From the IMG/VR virus record IMGVR_UViG_3300025102_000283, positions 1-24,244 of that record: a stretch of 24,244 bases of DNA; one strand, given 5' to 3'. This DNA is from a virus. A program made the translations under genes and the position numbers. Shown here piece by piece: positions 21,382 through 24,244 of this stretch. Position 1 is the first letter of the stretch. Each line of letters starts with the position of its first letter. The notes beneath the pieces are model-generated. The model worked only from the letters and a program-made list of their open reading frames with translations. It was not told the DNA's origin and searched no databases.

Positions 21382-23751
21382 ATGGCTAGTACCTATGAAA
21401 ATGACCTTCGCCTCGAAGAAATGGCCACAGGGGAAAACTCTGGCTCATGGGGTACGAAGACCAATACAAACCTCGAATTAATCGCGGATGCGTTTGGTTA
21501 TGGCACAGAGACTATAACAACTAATGCTGACACTCACACGACAACAATTGCAGATGGAGCTTCTGATGCTGGACGTGCGATTTACTTAAAATATACAGGT
21601 ACTTTAGACAGTGCCTGCACAATTACTATTGGGCCGAATACAGTCAGTAAAATGTGGTTTATTGAGAACGCTACAAGTGGATCTCAAAATATCATTATCT
21701 CTCAAGGATCTGGAGCTAATATAACTATTGGCGCAGGGAAAACTAAAATAGTTTACAGCGATGGGGCTGGCGCTGGCGCTGCATTTGTTGAAGCTACAGA
21801 TGGAATTTCAATAAATAGCCTGTTTGCAACTGGAGGCGTAGACATCACGGGTGGATTTACCGCAACTGATGGCTCATCAATCACAACTGCTGATAACACT
21901 GTACAGCTTACTCTTATCTCTACAGATGCAGATGCAAGTGTTGGCCCTCAATTAGAACTATATCGTAACTCTGGTTCTCCAGCAGACAGTGATACTTTAG
22001 GGTTTGTAACTTTCAAAGGTCGCAATGATAATTCTCAAGATGTTGTTTATGCGGGGTTACAATCTTACATATTAGATGCTTCAGACGGCACAGAAGATGG
22101 CTACCTTGTTATAGATACGATGGTTGCAGGAACAGCAAGGGAAAGAATATCAATAGATTCAACAACAACGACCTTTAATGAAGAAGGTGAAGACATAGAT
22201 TTCCGTGTTGAGAGTGATAGCAGCGCCAATGCTCTGTTTGTTGAGGGTAGCAGCGGTCGGGTAGGAATAGGCACAAGCTCAATGGACGCACCGCTTCATG
22301 TGGAGGGAGCAAGCGGAACGCAGTTGGTAGTTGAGGCAACATCTGGTGATTTTGCTCAGATGGATTTTAAAATTGGTGGTACTCAAAAGGGTGCTATTTG
22401 GACACACGAAGCGACAGACCTAATGGGCTTCTTTGCGCCGTCTGGCTGGGGTCAAAACTTCTACACCAATGGCACAGAGACTATGCGGCTCACATCATCG
22501 GGTAATGTTGGAATTGGAGATACTTCTCCTTCCAGAGCCTTATCAACAAAATCTGCGAGTGTGACTGTTGGTAGTTTTGAAAGCACATCAGCCAGCGGCG
22601 GTCTTATTAGTTTTGTTGACCCAAATACGACTAATGATGTTACAGTTAGGGTAGGCTCGCTAGGAAATAATTTAGTTCTTCAGTCTGGCGGCTCAGAACG
22701 TATGCGGATCGACAGCAGCGGTATTGTCTACACAGGAAAATCTAGCTCAAACTTTAATGTCGCAGGAATAGAGGCTAGTGCGGCTAACGGGCTGTGGGTT
22801 TCAAGAACTAACCTACCACCTACGTCATTGAACCGTTTAAGTTCTGATGGTCAAATTGCAACATACTACAAAGATAATACTTTGATTGGCAACATTGCAA
22901 ACTCTGGAACTAATTTTATTATTCAACAAAGTAATTCAGGCGGTGTTATTCAACTAACAAATCACGACAACACTGAGGACATTGAGTTCGGTCAAGACTA
23001 CTTCCGCATAAAACAGGGCGGTGCACAGCGTATGCATATGAACAGTGCTGGTGAGACTACGTTTACCACAAAAGTAAGTGTTACAGCAGCGGATGGAGTA
23101 AGAGATGCAGATTACGTTGCATCGTTCCATAACCAAGAAGCTACTTCTGGCCGAAACTTTGGGGTATCTATTGCTGGTGGGACTAGCAGTGCTGATATTG
23201 CTCTAAATGTAGTTAACGGCGCTGCCAATACTGCCTTGTTGCGAGTACATGGAGATGGGACTACCAATATTGGTACGACTTTAACTTTTGGTGGTAAAGT
23301 CAATGTCCATGAGGGAGGTGTTGGCGTAGGCGAAGCCAGTAGTGCTGGTTCCTACAGACGCATGTACTGGAACGCTTCTAATAATGAAATGCGTTTTTGG
23401 AATGGAAATAATGAGGCGCGAATAACTGATGCTGGGGCGTTTACAGATGCTTCAGACGTTAGCCTTAAAAAAGACATAGCTGAAATTGAGTATGGCATTG
23501 ACACTGTAAAAGCGTTGAAGCCACGTAGATACAAACTAAAAAGTTCAAATTTAGAACAAGTAGGGTTTGTTGCACAAGAAATGGAAACTCAAGTCCCAGA
23601 AGTTGTTTCAACAGGCGTTACTCCAGATGGTGATGAGCAGAAAGGAATTTCTTACGGGCAAATTACAGCGGTTCTTACCAAAGCTATCCAAGAGCAGCAG
23701 ACAGTAATTGAAGCGTTAACCGCAAGAATAACAGCACTAGAAGGAGCCTAA
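21382..23751 (+). CDS. Tail fibre/spike with C-terminal S74 intramolecular chaperone
   Basis: A 789-aa receptor-binding fibre. The N-terminal part (STYENDLRLEEMATGENSGS, then WGTKTNTNLELIADAFGY) is a virion-attachment type common in marine phages. The long middle is beta-rich with GNVGIGDTSP and RVGIGTSS elements and repeated SGGSERMRIDSSG-type units. The C-terminus is a peptidase S74 chaperone domain: SDVSLKKDIAEIEYGIDTVK, ALKPRRYKLK, QVGFVAQEMETQVPEVV and a final coiled coil. The catalytic pair fits Ser691 and Lys696 (spacing of five, as in endosialidase). Cleavage before Ser691 would yield a mature fibre of 690 residues and a released 99-residue chaperone after trimer folding. No glycan-degrading active site was recognised in the middle. 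AAAAAAAGGA lies upstream of the ATG. Confidence 0.94.
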   Translation: MASTYENDLRLEEMATGENSGSWGTKTNTNLELIADAFGYGTETITTNADTHTTTIADGASDAGRAIYLKYTGTLDSACTITIGPNTVSKMWFIENATSGSQNIIISQGSGANITIGAGKTKIVYSDGAGAGAAFVEATDGISINSLFATGGVDITGGFTATDGSSITTADNTVQLTLISTDADASVGPQLELYRNSGSPADSDTLGFVTFKGRNDNSQDVVYAGLQSYILDASDGTEDGYLVIDTMVAGTARERISIDSTTTTFNEEGEDIDFRVESDSSANALFVEGSSGRVGIGTSSMDAPLHVEGASGTQLVVEATSGDFAQMDFKIGGTQKGAIWTHEATDLMGFFAPSGWGQNFYTNGTETMRLTSSGNVGIGDTSPSRALSTKSASVTVGSFESTSASGGLISFVDPNTTNDVTVRVGSLGNNLVLQSGGSERMRIDSSGIVYTGKSSSNFNVAGIEASAANGLWVSRTNLPPTSLNRLSSDGQIATYYKDNTLIGNIANSGTNFIIQQSNSGGVIQLTNHDNTEDIEFGQDYFRIKQGGAQRMHMNSAGETTFTTKVSVTAADGVRDADYVASFHNQEATSGRNFGVSIAGGTSSADIALNVVNGAANTALLRVHGDGTTNIGTTLTFGGKVNVHEGGVGVGEASSAGSYRRMYWNASNNEMRFWNGNNEARITDAGAFTDASDVSLKKDIAEIEYGIDTVKALKPRRYKLKSSNLEQVGFVAQEMETQVPEVVSTGVTPDGDEQKGISYGQITAVLTKAIQEQQTVIEALTARITALEGA

Positions 23752-23755
23752 AAAA

Positions 23756-24064
23756 ATGGCTGTAACATACACTTGGACTATCCCTAATTGTGAGCGTGAC
23801 GTCGCAACAGGTGGCATCAACATAATCCACTGGCGCTGCACAGGCGTTGATGGTGAACATTCATCGTCAAATTGTGGCACTGTAGGTTTAACCTATGATC
23901 CGTCTGACAGCGACTTCATTGCATACGCTGATGTAACTGAGGAACAGGCTCAGGCATGGGTTTGGGAGAAAGTGTCGAAAGAAGATATTGAGGCATACAT
24001 TGCTGCTAATATCGACAAACAAATTAACCCTACCATAGCCTCTGGAAATCCGTGGGCTGCATAA
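23756..24064 (+). CDS. Small fibre-adjacent phage protein (DUF7936-like)
   Basis: A 102-aa protein with AVTYTWTIPNCERDV, INIIHWRCTGVDGEHSS, CGTVGLTYDPSDSDFIAYAD and VTEEQAQAWVWEKVSKEDIE, ending NPWAA. The order YTWxI ... HWRxTGxDG ... GTVxL ... FIxYxxLTEEQVxxW ... NPW matches a small family commonly found after tail fibre genes in phages, which I tentatively link to DUF7936. A fibre assembly factor or minor tail protein is a reasonable inference. It lies four bases after the fibre stop and is likely co-transcribed and translated with it. Three Cys are present; no metal-site pattern stands out. Confidence 0.75.
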   Translation: MAVTYTWTIPNCERDVATGGINIIHWRCTGVDGEHSSSNCGTVGLTYDPSDSDFIAYADVTEEQAQAWVWEKVSKEDIEAYIAANIDKQINPTIASGNPWAA

Positions 24065-24080
24065 ACGAAAGGAGATCACA

Positions 24081-24244
24081 ATGGCTGAGAAAAAAACAAA
24101 AACCATTACGATCAACAACAAAGACTATACTGAAGATGAGCTAACAGATCAGCAAAAGGTAATGGTAAATCATATCAAAGACCTTGATCGTAAAGTGGGA
24201 TCTGCTCAGTTCAATCTTGATCAACTGCATGTTGGCAAACAGGC
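24081..24244 (+). CDS. Small phage protein, 3' end cut off by window (DUF6447-like)
   Basis: The frame starts at ATG 24081 after a strong AAAGGAG site and runs off the window edge after about 54 residues. It begins AEKKTKTITINNKDYTEDEL and continues TDQQKVMVNHIKDLDRKVGS, then AQFNLDQLHVGKQ. The pattern TITINxKxYxxxELxxxxK followed by a helical QxxLxxLxxxKQ end resembles a roughly 80-100 aa phage family that lies after tail genes (tentatively DUF6447). Its function is unknown; a coiled-coil assembly role is possible. Confidence 0.72.
   Translation, partial: MAEKKTKTITINNKDYTEDELTDQQKVMVNHIKDLDRKVGSAQFNLDQLHVGKQ

Noticed and set aside
20939-23751. Diversity-generating retroelement acting on the fibre or its neighbour
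   Set aside because: No reverse transcriptase or template/variable repeat pair is visible in the window, and the fibre has an S74 end, not a C-type lectin end.
1-24244. tRNA genes, CRISPR arrays, insertion sequences or integrase/attachment sites
   Set aside because: I saw no cloverleaf pattern, regularly spaced direct repeats, transposase frame or integrase, and almost no non-coding space to hold them.

Overview
This window is a stretch of a double-stranded DNA tailed bacteriophage genome. It covers the packaging, head, connector and tail-fibre module. All 36 genes I support lie on the + strand and are packed almost end to end, with many ATGA, TAATG and TGATG stop/start junctions. The only sizeable non-coding gap is about 180 bases after the major capsid gene. 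Several protein families here (the structural proteins after the capsid gene, the tiny Lys-rich proteins, the S74 fibre) are ones I associate with uncultured marine phages of Proteobacteria. A short-tailed (podovirus-like) virion is the most economical reading: the large portal has a helical C-terminus like a P22-type barrel, a P22 gp4-like adaptor is present, and I see no tape measure or major tail tube gene. The host cannot be fixed from this window; a marine alphaproteobacterium is only a guess.

Layout. (1) 18-4360: small terminase, large terminase and portal, overlapping one another. (2) 4344-14393: an unusually long accessory stretch between portal and scaffold. It holds a Pro/Gln-rich small protein, an acyltransferase-like protein (HlyC/RtxC resemblance), a Gly-rich protein with an EF-hand-type loop and C-terminal repeats, two acidic proteins (one with a Cys/His cluster), and a mosaic of tiny very basic proteins interleaved with larger proteins. 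The larger ones are a 462-aa protein, a ParB-like protein and a 1067-aa protein that look like phage polyvalent or ejected proteins. (3) 14386-17675: GroES-like co-chaperonin, scaffold, a conserved head protein, a probable decoration protein and the major capsid protein, closed by a strong intrinsic terminator with a UUCG loop. (4) 17859-24244: small structural proteins, the head-to-tail adaptor, a repeat-rich structural protein, two conserved connector or tail proteins, a 789-aa tail fibre with a self-cleaving S74 chaperone domain, a small fibre-adjacent protein and a truncated last gene.

How it works together (inference from families). Terminase threads DNA through the portal into a prohead built from the capsid protein on the scaffold. 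The phage's own GroES-like protein may adapt the host chaperonin to fold the capsid protein. The adaptor and connector proteins then close the head, and the S74 fibre binds the host. The 4.3-14.4 kb stretch is the least explained part. It may encode proteins packaged in the virion and delivered with the genome, with the tiny basic proteins as possible DNA- or partner-binding factors.
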